From the NCBI RefSeq assembly GCF_015291705.1, contig NZ_CP030050.1, forward strand, positions 9,046,001 through 9,110,000: DNA of 64,000 nucleotides, written 5' to 3'. A model generated the notes under the pieces. It saw only the letters and a program-made list of their open reading frames with translations, made no database searches and was not told the origin of the DNA. Below, piece after piece: positions 53,446 to 61,410 of the stretch (the stretch's first letter is position 1; every line of letters begins with the position of its first letter). The position numbers were made by a program, and so were the translations under genes. The stretch comes from Bradyrhizobium arachidis (lineage in GTDB: Bacteria > Pseudomonadota > Alphaproteobacteria > Rhizobiales > Xanthobacteraceae).

Positions 53446-54990
53446 ATGACCCACCCCTCCGTCTACGCCCGTACCACGCCCGACAAGATCGCCTACCAAA
53501 TGGCCGGGACCGGCAAGGCGATCACCTATCGCGAGCTCGACGAGCTCTCGAACCAGGGCGCGCAGTTGTTCCGCTCGCTCGGCCTCAAGGCCGGCGACCA
53601 CATCGCACTGCTGATGGAAAACCGGTTGGCGTTCATGGAGATCTGCTGGGCGGCGCAGCGCAGCGGGCTCTATTACACCGCGATCAGCCGTTACCTGAAG
53701 CAGGACGAGATCGACTACATCATCGGGGATTGCGGCGCCAAGGTCGTGATCACCACGCCGAAATGTGCCGACCAGATCAGGGACCTGGTCAAGGGCGCTC
53801 CCGGCGAGCCGATCTTCTTCATGGTGGATGAGCCGCTGCCCGGCTTCCGCTCCTACGACAAGGAAGCAGCCGCGCAGCCGACCACGCCGATCGCGGACGA
53901 AGTCGCCGGTTACGACATGCTGTATTCATCGGGCACCACCGGCCGCCCGAAAGGCATCAAGAAGGCCTTCGAGGGCAATGCGATCGACGTGCCCAACGCG
54001 TTCCTGCGGGTGCTCTGCGCCGACATGTGCGGCATGAACGCGGAGAGCACTTATCTGTCGCCGGCGCCGCTCTATCACGCGGCTCCCCTGCGCTTCAACA
54101 TGATGGCGATCGTGCTTGGCGGCACCTCCATCATCATGGAGCATTTCGATGCCGAAGAATTCTTGAAGCTGGTCGAGAAGTATGAGGTCACGCAATCCCA
54201 GCTGGTGCCGACGATGTTCGTGCGCATGCTGAAGCTGCCGGACGAGGTTCGCACCAAATACAATGTCTCGACGCTGAAGGGCGCGATCCACGCCGCGGCC
54301 CCCTGCCCGGTCGACGTGAAGGCAAAGATGATCGAATGGTGGGGCCCGATCCTGATCGAGTACTACGCGGGCTCGGAAGGCAATGGCGTCACCGTCTGCA
54401 ACTCGCAGCAATGGCTGGAGCATCGCGGCAGCGTCGGCCGCGCCGTGGTCGGCAAGATCAAGATTCTGGACGAGAACGACGAGGAGCAGCCGGTTGGCGA
54501 AATCGGCACGGTCTATTTCGCCGACGCGCCGGCGTTCACATATCACAACGATCCCGAGAAGACGAAGAAGGCCTACAACGCCAAGGGATGGTCGACGCTC
54601 GGCGATGTCGGCTATCTCGACAAGGACGGCTTCCTCTTCCTCACCGACCGCAAGTCCTACATGATCATCTCGGGCGGGGTGAACATCTACCCGCAGGAGA
54701 CCGAGGACGTCCTCATTACCCATCCCGAAGTGGCCGACGTTGCCGTGTTCGGCGTGCCGAACGAGGAGATGGGCGAGGAGGTCAAGGCGGTAGTGCAGCC
54801 GCACGACATGAAGCGTGCCGGCAAGGCGCTGGAGGCCGACCTGATCGCCTACTGCAAGACCCGCCTCTCCGCCATCAAATGCCCGCGCTCGATCGACTTC
54901 GAAGCCGAGCTGCCGCGCACGCCCACGGGCAAGCTGGTGAAGCGGCATTTGCGGGATCGGTATTGGCCGAAGACGGCGGCGAAGATTTAG
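53446..54990 (+). CDS. Acyl-CoA synthetase (AMP-forming, FadD3-like)
   Basis: A 514-residue acyl-CoA ligase. The P-loop is MLYSSGTTGRPKGIKKAFEG, the A5 block is LIEYYAGSEGNGVTVCNSQQ, the adenosine block is WSTLGDVGYLDKDGFLFLTD, and the final catalytic Lys lies in LPRTPTGKLVKRHLRDRYW. The YYAGSEGNG form is typical of ligases for cyclic or polycyclic acids (FadD3-like), but the substrate is not proven. With the thiolase upstream it forms a two-gene unit divergent from TetR. Confidence 0.92.
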   Translation: MTHPSVYARTTPDKIAYQMAGTGKAITYRELDELSNQGAQLFRSLGLKAGDHIALLMENRLAFMEICWAAQRSGLYYTAISRYLKQDEIDYIIGDCGAKVVITTPKCADQIRDLVKGAPGEPIFFMVDEPLPGFRSYDKEAAAQPTTPIADEVAGYDMLYSSGTTGRPKGIKKAFEGNAIDVPNAFLRVLCADMCGMNAESTYLSPAPLYHAAPLRFNMMAIVLGGTSIIMEHFDAEEFLKLVEKYEVTQSQLVPTMFVRMLKLPDEVRTKYNVSTLKGAIHAAAPCPVDVKAKMIEWWGPILIEYYAGSEGNGVTVCNSQQWLEHRGSVGRAVVGKIKILDENDEEQPVGEIGTVYFADAPAFTYHNDPEKTKKAYNAKGWSTLGDVGYLDKDGFLFLTDRKSYMIISGGVNIYPQETEDVLITHPEVADVAVFGVPNEEMGEEVKAVVQPHDMKRAGKALEADLIAYCKTRLSAIKCPRSIDFEAELPRTPTGKLVKRHLRDRYWPKTAAKI

Positions 54991-55013
54991 AGCGAGCGGC
55001 TGTTCCGAACACC

Positions 55014-55082
55014 GTCATGCCCGGGCATAGCCGTTCGAAGAACGGCGTCGCTTCCGATGGTCGGGTCAAGCCCGGCCATGAC
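55014..55082. repeat. Palindromic repeat (GTCATGCCCGGGCATAG type)
   Basis: It begins GTCATGCCCGGGC and ends GCCCGGCCATGAC, with an inner CCGTTCGAAGAACGG hairpin. It resembles the GTCATTCC family but with TGCCCGGGC arms, and is directly followed by a GTAGGGTGGGCAAAG element. Confidence 0.72.
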
Positions 55083-55096
55083 GCCGAGCAAGGTTC

Positions 55097-55185
55097 GTAG
55101 GGTGGGCAAAGGCGCGAAGCGCCGTGCCCACCATCTCTCCCGATTACGACCGACTGGTGGGCACGCTTCGCTTTGCCCACCCTAC
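55097..55185. repeat. Palindromic repeat, GTAGGGTGGGCAAAG family (copy 4)
   Basis: Outer arms GTAGGGTGGGCAAAGG and CTTTGCCCACCCTAC, inner arms GCCGTGCCCACC and GGTGGGCACGC. It occupies the convergent gap between the acyl-CoA synthetase and the ogt gene. Confidence 0.83.
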
Positions 55186-55204
55186 GAAGTCGGTGTGAGC
55201 CGCC

Positions 55205-55747
55205 TCAATCAAACAGGCTCGGCGTGTGGTTCACCAGCGCGCCTTCGATCTCGAGCATCTTCAGCTTGGTCACCACGCCGCCATTCGCCGAGAAGCCGCC
55301 GGGCTTGTTGCCGGCGGCCAGCACGCGGTGGCAGGGCACGACGATCGGGCATGGGTTGCGGCCGAGCGCCTGGCCGACGTCGCGCGACAGCTGGACGCCG
55401 CCGAGCTGCTTGGCGATGTCGCCATAGGTGATGGTCTTGCCGGGCGGGATGGCGCGGGCAATCTCGTAGACGCCGCGGTTGAACTCGGGTACGCCGTCGA
55501 GGTCGAGCGGGATGTCGGTGAGATCGTCGGGCTCACCGGCGAGCAACTTGACGATGCGGTCGATCGCCCGCTGCACCTCGGCGGTCGGCTCGGCTTCGCT
55601 GGCGTCAGGATGGCGCTGGCTGATGCGGGTGCGGATCTTCTGCTCGCCGCCCATCGGCAATTGCGTGCCGTTGATGCCGCGCGGGCCCCAGGCGATGGCG
55701 CAGAGGCCGATCCTGGTGTCGAACAGGGCAAAATGCTGGTCGGTCAT
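55205..55747 (-). CDS. ogt: Methylated-DNA-[protein]-cysteine S-methyltransferase
   Basis: A 180-residue DNA-repair suicide enzyme. It moves the alkyl group from O6-alkylguanine to C139 in the IVVPCHRVLA motif; the helix-turn-helix arginine-finger region GDIAKQLGGVQLSRDVGQAL is present. There is no AdaA-type N-terminal domain, so it is the Ogt form. The start at 55747 gives the usual length. The gene is divergent from the twin hydrolase genes. Confidence 0.95.
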   Translation of the reverse strand: MTDQHFALFDTRIGLCAIAWGPRGINGTQLPMGGEQKIRTRISQRHPDASEAEPTAEVQRAIDRIVKLLAGEPDDLTDIPLDLDGVPEFNRGVYEIARAIPPGKTITYGDIAKQLGGVQLSRDVGQALGRNPCPIVVPCHRVLAAGNKPGGFSANGGVVTKLKMLEIEGALVNHTPSLFD

Positions 55748-55888
55748 GGCTTGGTTCCCGAGCTTGCGTCCTTCTCGCATGCCCCCACTGTGATCTGTCC
55801 TCAAATCTAGGCTTGGAAATAGTTGCGATCCACCCGGTTTCCGGGAATCTTGCACAGGAGTTCCGCCCTCTTCTCACGAGCCCCCAGA

Positions 55889-56707
55889 ATGCAAAGCCTC
55901 CACGTCAACGGATACGACATGCCCTATCTGGACGTGGGCGAGGACGGGGGCCGCGCGCCGCTGGTCTGCGTTCATGGATCGCTCAATGACTTCCGCGTCT
56001 GGGGCTGCGTGCTCGGGCCGCTGACGCAGCGACACCGGGTCATCGCGGTCAGCCTGAGGCACTTCTTCCCCGATCGTTGGGACGGTGTCGGCGAGACCTA
56101 TTCGATCGCCCAGCATGTCCAAGACGTCATCGCCTTCATCGAAAAGCTCGACCTCGGCCCGGTCGATTTGATGGGCCATTCCCGCGGCGGGCACATCTGC
56201 TTCCGCGTGGCGCAGCAGCGGCCGGACCTGCTCCGACGATTGATCCTGGCCGAGCCCGGCGGCGAGCTCGATGCCAGCCTCGACCCTGACTATGTCGGCG
56301 GGCCCTCGCCTTTGCTGGCGCGCTTCACGGCCTCTGCCGAAAAGATCGCAGCGGGAGATGTCGACGGCGGGCTCGCCGTCTTCGTGGATACGCTGGAAGG
56401 CGCCGGCACCTGGCCGCGGCTGCCAGCCATGGTGAAGCAAAACCTGCGCGACAATGCCTACACCCTGATCGGCCAGGTCCGCGACAATCGCCCGCCCTTC
56501 TCGAAGGCGGATGCGGAGTCCATCAAAATGCCGACGCTGTTCATCCTGGGCGCGCGGACCAAGGGCCTGCTGCCAAAAGTGCTGCATGCGCTAGCCGCGC
56601 ACGCGCCCTATTCCAAGACGGCGATCATCCCGAACGCGACGCATCCGATGTTCGAGCAGGCGCCGCAGAAATACTCCGAAGTGGTCCTGGACTTTCTGGC
56701 GAGCTGA
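55889..56707 (+). CDS. Alpha/beta hydrolase (tandem paralogue 1)
   Basis: A 272-residue alpha/beta-hydrolase. The oxyanion/lid region is LVCVHGSLNDFRVWGCVLGP, the nucleophile S98 is in the elbow LMGHSRGGH, and the catalytic His is in IIPNATHPMFEQAP. It is closely similar to the next gene, which starts only two bases after its stop: shared features are HVNGYDM, SLRHFFP and LDASL. They form a duplicated pair, probably co-translated. Substrates (esters, lactones or epoxides) are unknown. Confidence 0.93.
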   Translation: MQSLHVNGYDMPYLDVGEDGGRAPLVCVHGSLNDFRVWGCVLGPLTQRHRVIAVSLRHFFPDRWDGVGETYSIAQHVQDVIAFIEKLDLGPVDLMGHSRGGHICFRVAQQRPDLLRRLILAEPGGELDASLDPDYVGGPSPLLARFTASAEKIAAGDVDGGLAVFVDTLEGAGTWPRLPAMVKQNLRDNAYTLIGQVRDNRPPFSKADAESIKMPTLFILGARTKGLLPKVLHALAAHAPYSKTAIIPNATHPMFEQAPQKYSEVVLDFLAS

Positions 56708-56709
56708 TC

Positions 56710-57522
56710 ATGCAGACATTTCACGTCAACGGCTACGACATGGCCTATCTCGAAGTCGGCGAGGGCCATCCGCTGGTCTGCGTGCACGGCACGCTCGGTG
56801 ACTTTCGCACCTGGTATTCGGTGCTCGGGCCGCTGTCGAAGAATCATCGCGTGATCTCGGTCAGCCTGCGGCATTTCTTTCCGGAGCATTGGGACGCCGT
56901 CGGCGACGACTACAAGATGGCGCAGCATGTCGCCGACACAATCGCGTTCATCGAGCAGGTCAAGCCCGGACCGGTCGACCTGATGGGCCATTCGCGCGGC
57001 GGCCACATCGCGTTTCGCGTCGCGCAGGCGCGGCCTGATCTGTTGCGCAAGCTGGTGCTGGCCGAGCCGGGCGGCGATCTCGATGCCAGCCTGCCGGTGC
57101 CGGAAGGCACGCCGGCGCATCCGCCGCTCGCCGCGAGGACGGTGCGCTCGGTGGAGATGATCCGCGCCGGTGACATCGAGTGCGCGCTGCAGAATTTCTA
57201 CGAAGGCATCGAGGGCGACGGCTCCTGGCGGCGCGTGCCGGCGGCCGCCAAACAGCAGCTGCGCGACAACACGCTGACCTTCCTCGGCCAGATCAACGAG
57301 CTGCGCCGGCCCTACACGCTCAGCGACGCGCAGGTGATCAGGACGCCGACGCTGCTGATCGGCGGCGGTGCGACCACGGGGAGCCTGTCCGTGATGTGGC
57401 GGGTGCTGGCCGAGCATATTGCAGGCGCCAAGACGGCGGTCATTCCCAATGCCGGCCACTGGATGTTCGAGCAGGCGCCGCTGGAGTTCGGTGAGGTGGT
57501 GAGCAGGTTTCTGGCGGAGTAA
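56710..57522 (+). CDS. Alpha/beta hydrolase (tandem paralogue 2)
   Basis: A 270-residue alpha/beta-hydrolase. The signature blocks are LVCVHGTLGDFRTWYSVLGP, the nucleophile elbow LMGHSRGGH (S95) and the catalytic-His block VIPNAGHWMFEQAP. It is a paralogue of the preceding gene, with differences concentrated in the cap region (LPVPEGTPAHPPLAARTVRS against LDPDYVGGPSPLLARFTASA), which suggests divergence in substrate choice rather than redundancy. Confidence 0.93.
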   Translation: MQTFHVNGYDMAYLEVGEGHPLVCVHGTLGDFRTWYSVLGPLSKNHRVISVSLRHFFPEHWDAVGDDYKMAQHVADTIAFIEQVKPGPVDLMGHSRGGHIAFRVAQARPDLLRKLVLAEPGGDLDASLPVPEGTPAHPPLAARTVRSVEMIRAGDIECALQNFYEGIEGDGSWRRVPAAAKQQLRDNTLTFLGQINELRRPYTLSDAQVIRTPTLLIGGGATTGSLSVMWRVLAEHIAGAKTAVIPNAGHWMFEQAPLEFGEVVSRFLAE

Positions 57523-57530
57523 CTCTCTTC

Positions 57531-57672
57531 TTCCCTTCTCCCCTTGTGGGAGAAGGTGGCGCGAAGCGCCGGATGAGGGGTTCTATCCACACATGAGTTC
57601 GTGGAGAGAAACCCCTCACCCGGCTCGCTGCTACGCAGCGATCCACCCTCTCCCGCAAGGGGAGAGGGTAAG
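57531..57672. repeat. Palindromic repeat, CTTCTCCCCTTGTGGGAGAAG family (copy 2)
   Basis: Arms TTCTCCCCTTGTGGGAGAAG and CCTCTCCCGCAAGGGGAGAG pair, with inner GATGAGGGGTT / AACCCCTCACC and GCTGCTACGCAGC parts. It fills the convergent gap between the second hydrolase and the CMD-family gene. Confidence 0.83.
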
Positions 57673-57679
57673 AGAGACC

Positions 57680-58138
57680 TCACACCTTCCACACGCCGAC
57701 CGGCATCTTGATCGTCGCGTTCAGCCGGTTCCAGACGTTGATGACCGCGATCGAGAGGATCAGCGTGGCAAGCTCGCGCTCGTCAAAATGCTTGGCGGCC
57801 TCGTTCCAGATTGCATCCGGCACCGGGTCCTCGCGATCGGCAAGGCGGGTGACGGCTTCGGTCAGCGCCAGCGCGGCGCGCTCGGCCTCGCTGAAATAAG
57901 GCGCATCGCGCCAGGCGGACACGGCAAACAGGCGCTCCTCGGTCTCGCCCAGCTTGCGGGCCATCTTGGGATGCATGTCGACGCAGACGCTGCAGCCATT
58001 GATCTGGCTGGCGCGCAGGTGCACCAGTTCCAGGAGCTTTTCCGACAGCCCCTGCTTGGTCAAATTGCCGAGGGACTGCAAGACATTCATGGCTTCGGGC
58101 AGGACCATGACGGGGTGATTCATGCGGGCGTGCATCAT
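57680..58138 (-). CDS. Carboxymuconolactone decarboxylase-family (AhpD-like) protein
   Basis: A 152-residue protein of the CMD/AhpD fold. The redox motif is CSVCVDMHPKMARK (CxxC with the downstream His), as in AhpD-like peroxidase partners. Family members next to ECF41 sigma factors are the usual target genes. The ATG at 58138 follows GGAG and is chosen over an upstream GTG at 58156. Upstream lies a perfect (G)GTCACA-N16-CGTC promoter in its own direction, and the sigma gene diverges on the other side. Confidence 0.92.
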   Translation of the reverse strand: MMHARMNHPVMVLPEAMNVLQSLGNLTKQGLSEKLLELVHLRASQINGCSVCVDMHPKMARKLGETEERLFAVSAWRDAPYFSEAERAALALTEAVTRLADREDPVPDAIWNEAAKHFDERELATLILSIAVINVWNRLNATIKMPVGVWKV

Positions 58139-58172
58139 ATCGAGTCTCCGTTTCACGAATTTCGAAGGTTCC

Positions 58173-58234
58173 GGTCACATCGGCCGGATTGGCTTCGTCA
58201 TGGGCATGACGGATCGCGATGAGGGAATGTGACC
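58173..58234. promoter_or_regulatory. Pair of face-to-face ECF41-type promoters in a near-palindrome
   Basis: Rightward: GGTCACA (58173-58179), 16 bases, CGTC (58196-58199), driving the sigma gene. Leftward: GGTCACA (58234-58228), 16 bases, CGTC (58211-58208), driving the CMD gene. Both match the known ECF41 consensus TGTCACA-N16-CGTC in 10 of 11 defined bases. The centre CGTCATG-GG-CATGACG is a perfect palindrome. The two -10 elements point at each other, and the predicted start points nearly coincide. Confidence 0.85.
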
Positions 58235-58235
58235 G

Positions 58236-59105
58236 ATGAGCCAAGAAAACTTCGAAGACAATTTTCTGGTGCGGCAGTTCGAGGCCAACAGGGACCATCT
58301 GCGTGCCGTCGCCTACCGCATGCTGGGATCGCGCGGCGAGGTCGACGACGCCGTGCAGGAGGCCTGGCTGCGTGTCAGCCGCTACGACACATCCGACATC
58401 GCGAACCTCCGGGGCTGGCTCACCACCGTGGTCGCGCGCATCTGCCTCGACATGCTGCGCGCACGCAAGTCGCGCAAGGAAGATCCGATGGGCCCGCATG
58501 TGCCGGAGCCGGTCGACGAGACGCGGGAGCGCGAGACGGAGATGGCCGATTCCGTCGGCGCGGCGCTGCTGGTCGTGCTGGAGACGTTGCAGCCACCGGA
58601 GCGGCTCGCCTTCGTGCTGCACGACATGTTCGCAGTCCCGTTCGAGGAGATCGCGCCGATCGTCGGGCGCTCGGTCGATGCCTCGAGGCAACTGGCAAGC
58701 CGCGCGCGGCGGCGCGTGCAGGGCGCGCCGGTGCCCGAGGCGGACCTGTCGCATCAGCGCAGGATCGTCGATGCTTTTCTCACGGCTTCGCGCGAGGGCA
58801 ATTTCGAGGGGCTTTTGGCCGTGCTCGATCCCGACGTCGTCTTCCGCGCCGACGACGCCGCGGTGCGGCTCGGCACGCTGCCCGAGATCCGCGGCGCGGA
58901 TGCGGTCGCGCAGATCTACAAGGGCCGCGCCCAGGCGGCACGGTCCGCGCTGGTCGATGGCGAGATGGGCGTGGCCGTCATCCTCGACGGCCAGCTGCGC
59001 ATCGCGCTGCGCGTCACGTTCAGCGGCGACCGTATCGCGGGGATCGAAGCTCTGGCCGATGCGGAGCGGATTGCGGCGCTCGAGGTGGAGGTGCTGGAGC
59101 CCTAG
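58236..59105 (+). CDS. ECF41-type RNA polymerase sigma factor with C-terminal SnoaL-like domain (SigJ-like)
   Basis: A 289-residue sigma factor. Sigma region 2 is NRDHLRAVAYRMLGSRGEVD and NLRGWLTTVVARICLDMLRA, the linker holds HVPEPV (compare the WLPEP linker of ECF41), region 4 is PPERLAFVLHDMFAVPFEEI, and an extra C-terminal SnoaL-like domain (about residues 175-280, GNFEGLLAVLDPDVVFRADD) acts in the family as a built-in regulator instead of an anti-sigma factor. The DGGGR and NPDKL motifs of typical members appear changed. Divergence from a CMD gene is the classic ECF41 context. Confidence 0.92.
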   Translation: MSQENFEDNFLVRQFEANRDHLRAVAYRMLGSRGEVDDAVQEAWLRVSRYDTSDIANLRGWLTTVVARICLDMLRARKSRKEDPMGPHVPEPVDETRERETEMADSVGAALLVVLETLQPPERLAFVLHDMFAVPFEEIAPIVGRSVDASRQLASRARRRVQGAPVPEADLSHQRRIVDAFLTASREGNFEGLLAVLDPDVVFRADDAAVRLGTLPEIRGADAVAQIYKGRAQAARSALVDGEMGVAVILDGQLRIALRVTFSGDRIAGIEALADAERIAALEVEVLEP

Positions 59106-59191
59106 AGCAGCGTGGCATCCGGACGGTGTGGATGCTACGTTTCCGTCCGATCGCGCGATTGCAGACGCCCAAGACGCGAAAGGATGCTCTC

Positions 59192-60442
59192 ATGACAGCC
59201 CGCTCCGTCTCCATGCTGGCCGTGCTCGGCCTCGTCGCCGCCAGCAGCACCGCGCTCGCGGCTGCCGACGAGAAGCTGAAGGCCGCCGCCGAGCAGGAGA
59301 AGGCGCCGTTGATCGAGACCCTGCGCGAAATGGTGATGACCGAGAGCGGCAGCGGCGATGCCGAAGGCCTGAAGAAGATGGCCGACTTCACCGAAGCCCG
59401 TCTCAAGGCGCTGGGCGCCAGCACCGAGCGGCGCAAGACCACCGCGGGCACCCGCGCCGACATGGTGATCGCGACGTTCAAGGGATCAGGCACGCGGAAG
59501 CTGATGCTGATCGCGCATATGGACACGGTCTATCAGCGCGGCATCCTCGCAAGCGAGCCGTACCATGTCGACGGCAACCGCATCTACGGTCCCGGCATCG
59601 CCGACGACAAGGGCGGCATCGCCGTGGTGCTGCATGCGCTCAAGATGCTGAAGGACGTCGGCTGGAAGGACTACGCGACGCTCACGGTGTCGTTCAATCC
59701 GGATGAAGAAGTCGGCTCGATCGGGTCGGGCGAGATCATCGCCGAGCTCGCCGACCAGCATGACGTCGTGCTGTCCTGCGAGCCAACGGCGGCGTCGCCT
59801 CCGGCGAAGAACGACGCGCTGCTGCTGGGTGCGAGCGGCACAGCGACGGCGAAAATGGAAGTGAAGGGCCGCGCCTCGCATGCGGGTGCGGCGCCCGATC
59901 TCGGGCGCAACGCGCTGATCGAGCTCGCGCATCAACTGCTGCAGGCAAAGGACGTCGCCAAGTCGATCCCGGGCACGCAGCTGAACTGGACCACGGCGCA
60001 GGCGGGCACCGTGCGCAACCAGATCCCGGAGAAGGCCGAGGCCGGCGCCGACGTCCGCCTCACCATTCCCGACGGCGTCGCCAAATTGCAGGCGGCGCTT
60101 GACGAGAAGCTGAAGACCAAGCTCGTGCCCGACACCGAGACGACGGTGACGATCATTGCGGGGCGCCCGCCCTTCGTCGCGAGCGAGCGCGGCCGTGCGC
60201 TGGCTCAGGAGGGACAGGCGATCTATGCCGAGATCGACCGCAAGCTCGACATCGCCGAGATGACCGGCGGCGGCACGGATGCCGGCTATGCCAGCCGCAG
60301 CGGCAAGGCGGTCGTGGTCGAAAGCTTTGGCCTTGCCGGCTTCGGCTATCACGCCCGCGACGAGTTCATCGACACCAACTCGATCGTGCCGCGGCTTTAC
60401 CTGATGAGTCGGATGCTCATCGAACAGGGCAAGAAGAAGTAG
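59192..60442 (+). CDS. M20-family metallopeptidase (glutamate carboxypeptidase-like), exported
   Basis: A 416-residue exopeptidase with a signal peptide (residues 1-24, ending STALAA). M20 metal motifs are LIAHMDTVYQRGI (HxD), YGPGIADDKGGIAVVL (bridging D), NPDEEVGSIGS (general-base E and metal E) and the C-terminal GFGYHARDEFIDTNS. The dimerisation insert (ASHAGAAPDLGRNALIELAH) is present. It resembles carboxypeptidase G2. The start at 59192 follows AAAGGATG; the frame is open upstream. It lies 86 bp after the sigma gene on the same strand and may be read through from it. Confidence 0.93.
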   Translation: MTARSVSMLAVLGLVAASSTALAAADEKLKAAAEQEKAPLIETLREMVMTESGSGDAEGLKKMADFTEARLKALGASTERRKTTAGTRADMVIATFKGSGTRKLMLIAHMDTVYQRGILASEPYHVDGNRIYGPGIADDKGGIAVVLHALKMLKDVGWKDYATLTVSFNPDEEVGSIGSGEIIAELADQHDVVLSCEPTAASPPAKNDALLLGASGTATAKMEVKGRASHAGAAPDLGRNALIELAHQLLQAKDVAKSIPGTQLNWTTAQAGTVRNQIPEKAEAGADVRLTIPDGVAKLQAALDEKLKTKLVPDTETTVTIIAGRPPFVASERGRALAQEGQAIYAEIDRKLDIAEMTGGGTDAGYASRSGKAVVVESFGLAGFGYHARDEFIDTNSIVPRLYLMSRMLIEQGKKK

Positions 60443-60526
60443 CGGCCGGGCCACGCCGGGGCCCGCATTCGAAAACAACCCCATGCACAGTAGACCGCTC
60501 CAATAAAATCAAAGGCTTACGAACCA

Positions 60527-60576
60527 TTGACGCCGCCTCCCTCCCGCTATACCTTCGAATACGGAATTCTGTATTC
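60527..60576 (+). promoter_or_regulatory. Candidate promoter and operator of the GntR gene
   Basis: GAATACGGAATTCTGTATTC (60557-60576) is a 20-bp palindrome with a single mismatched pair, ending 23 bases before the GTG start. TTGACG (60527-60532) and TATACC (60548-60553, spacing 15) upstream form a possible promoter. An autoregulatory GntR operator overlapping the start point is the natural reading. Confidence 0.6.
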
Positions 60577-60599
60577 CCTTTTGCTTCGGAGCTGCCGGC

Positions 60600-61277
60600 G
60601 TGATCCCTCTCGACCCGCTCCCGAACCTGATCGACCAAGTCTATGCCCGGATCCTGGAGGCGATCTCCGACCGCACGCTGCAGCCCGGCCAGCGCATCCG
60701 GCAGAACGAGCTTGCCGACAAGCTCGGCGTCTCGCGCCAGCCGGTGTCGCATGCGCTGCATCTGTTGCACCGACAGGGGCTCGTTGCCGAGAGCGGCAAG
60801 CGCGGCTTTGAAGTCACCCAGCTCGATCCTTCCCGCATCCGCCAGCTCTATGAGGTGCGCGGCGCCATCGATGCGCTGGCCGCACGGCTGGCGGCGGAGC
60901 GCGCAGGCACCGACGCGGCGGGACGCGCACGGCTGGACGCAGCGCTCGCCGCCGGACGGAACATCGACCGCAACACCTCGCTCGCCGACCTCATCTCGCT
61001 CGATGTCGATTTTCACCGCGCGATCTATCAGCTCGCCGGCAATCCCGTGATCGAGGAAACCATCGCGCCGCAATGGCCGCATATGCGCCGTTCGATGGCG
61101 ACGGTGCTGTCGGAGCTCGACTATCGCGGCAGTGCCTGGGCCGAGCATGCCAATATCGCAAAACACATTCTCGCAGGCGAGGCGAAGGCTGCCGAGCGTG
61201 CGGCGCTGGCGCATGCGCAGACGGCGGGACGGATGACTGAGGAGAGATTAAGGGCGACGGACGAGGCGGCGGCGTAA
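60600..61277 (+). CDS. GntR-family transcriptional regulator (FCD/FadR type)
   Basis: A 225-residue regulator. The winged helix is LIDQVYARILEAISDRTLQP then GQRIRQNELADKLGVSRQPV, and the C-terminal FCD ligand domain (about residues 85-215) has the conserved VDFHRAIYQLAGNP metal-ligand block. The start is GTG at 60600 with GGAG upstream. A palindrome lies just upstream. It precedes a phytanoyl-dioxygenase-like gene, a COG4091 oxidoreductase and a TRAP binding protein, all on the same strand, so it probably controls uptake and breakdown of one carboxylate-type substrate. Confidence 0.93.
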   Translation: MIPLDPLPNLIDQVYARILEAISDRTLQPGQRIRQNELADKLGVSRQPVSHALHLLHRQGLVAESGKRGFEVTQLDPSRIRQLYEVRGAIDALAARLAAERAGTDAAGRARLDAALAAGRNIDRNTSLADLISLDVDFHRAIYQLAGNPVIEETIAPQWPHMRRSMATVLSELDYRGSAWAEHANIAKHILAGEAKAAERAALAHAQTAGRMTEERLRATDEAAA

Positions 61278-61283
61278 GCGGCT

Positions 61284-61386
61284 GTCATTCCGGGGCGACG
61301 CGTAGCGTCGAGCCCGGAATCCATCGGGCCTCATAGACGGCGAATAAATGGATTCCGGGTTCGCGCTTCGCGCGCCCCGGAATGAC
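61284..61386. repeat. Palindromic repeat, GTCATTCCGGGGCGACG family (copy 6)
   Basis: It begins GTCATTCCGGGGCGAC and ends GCGCGCCCCGGAATGAC with inner arms GAGCCCGGAATCCAT and ATGGATTCCGGGTTC. It lies between the GntR gene and the dioxygenase gene, which run in the same direction. Confidence 0.83.
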
Positions 61387-61410
61387 AAAAACAAAACAGG
61401 AGGACGACCC

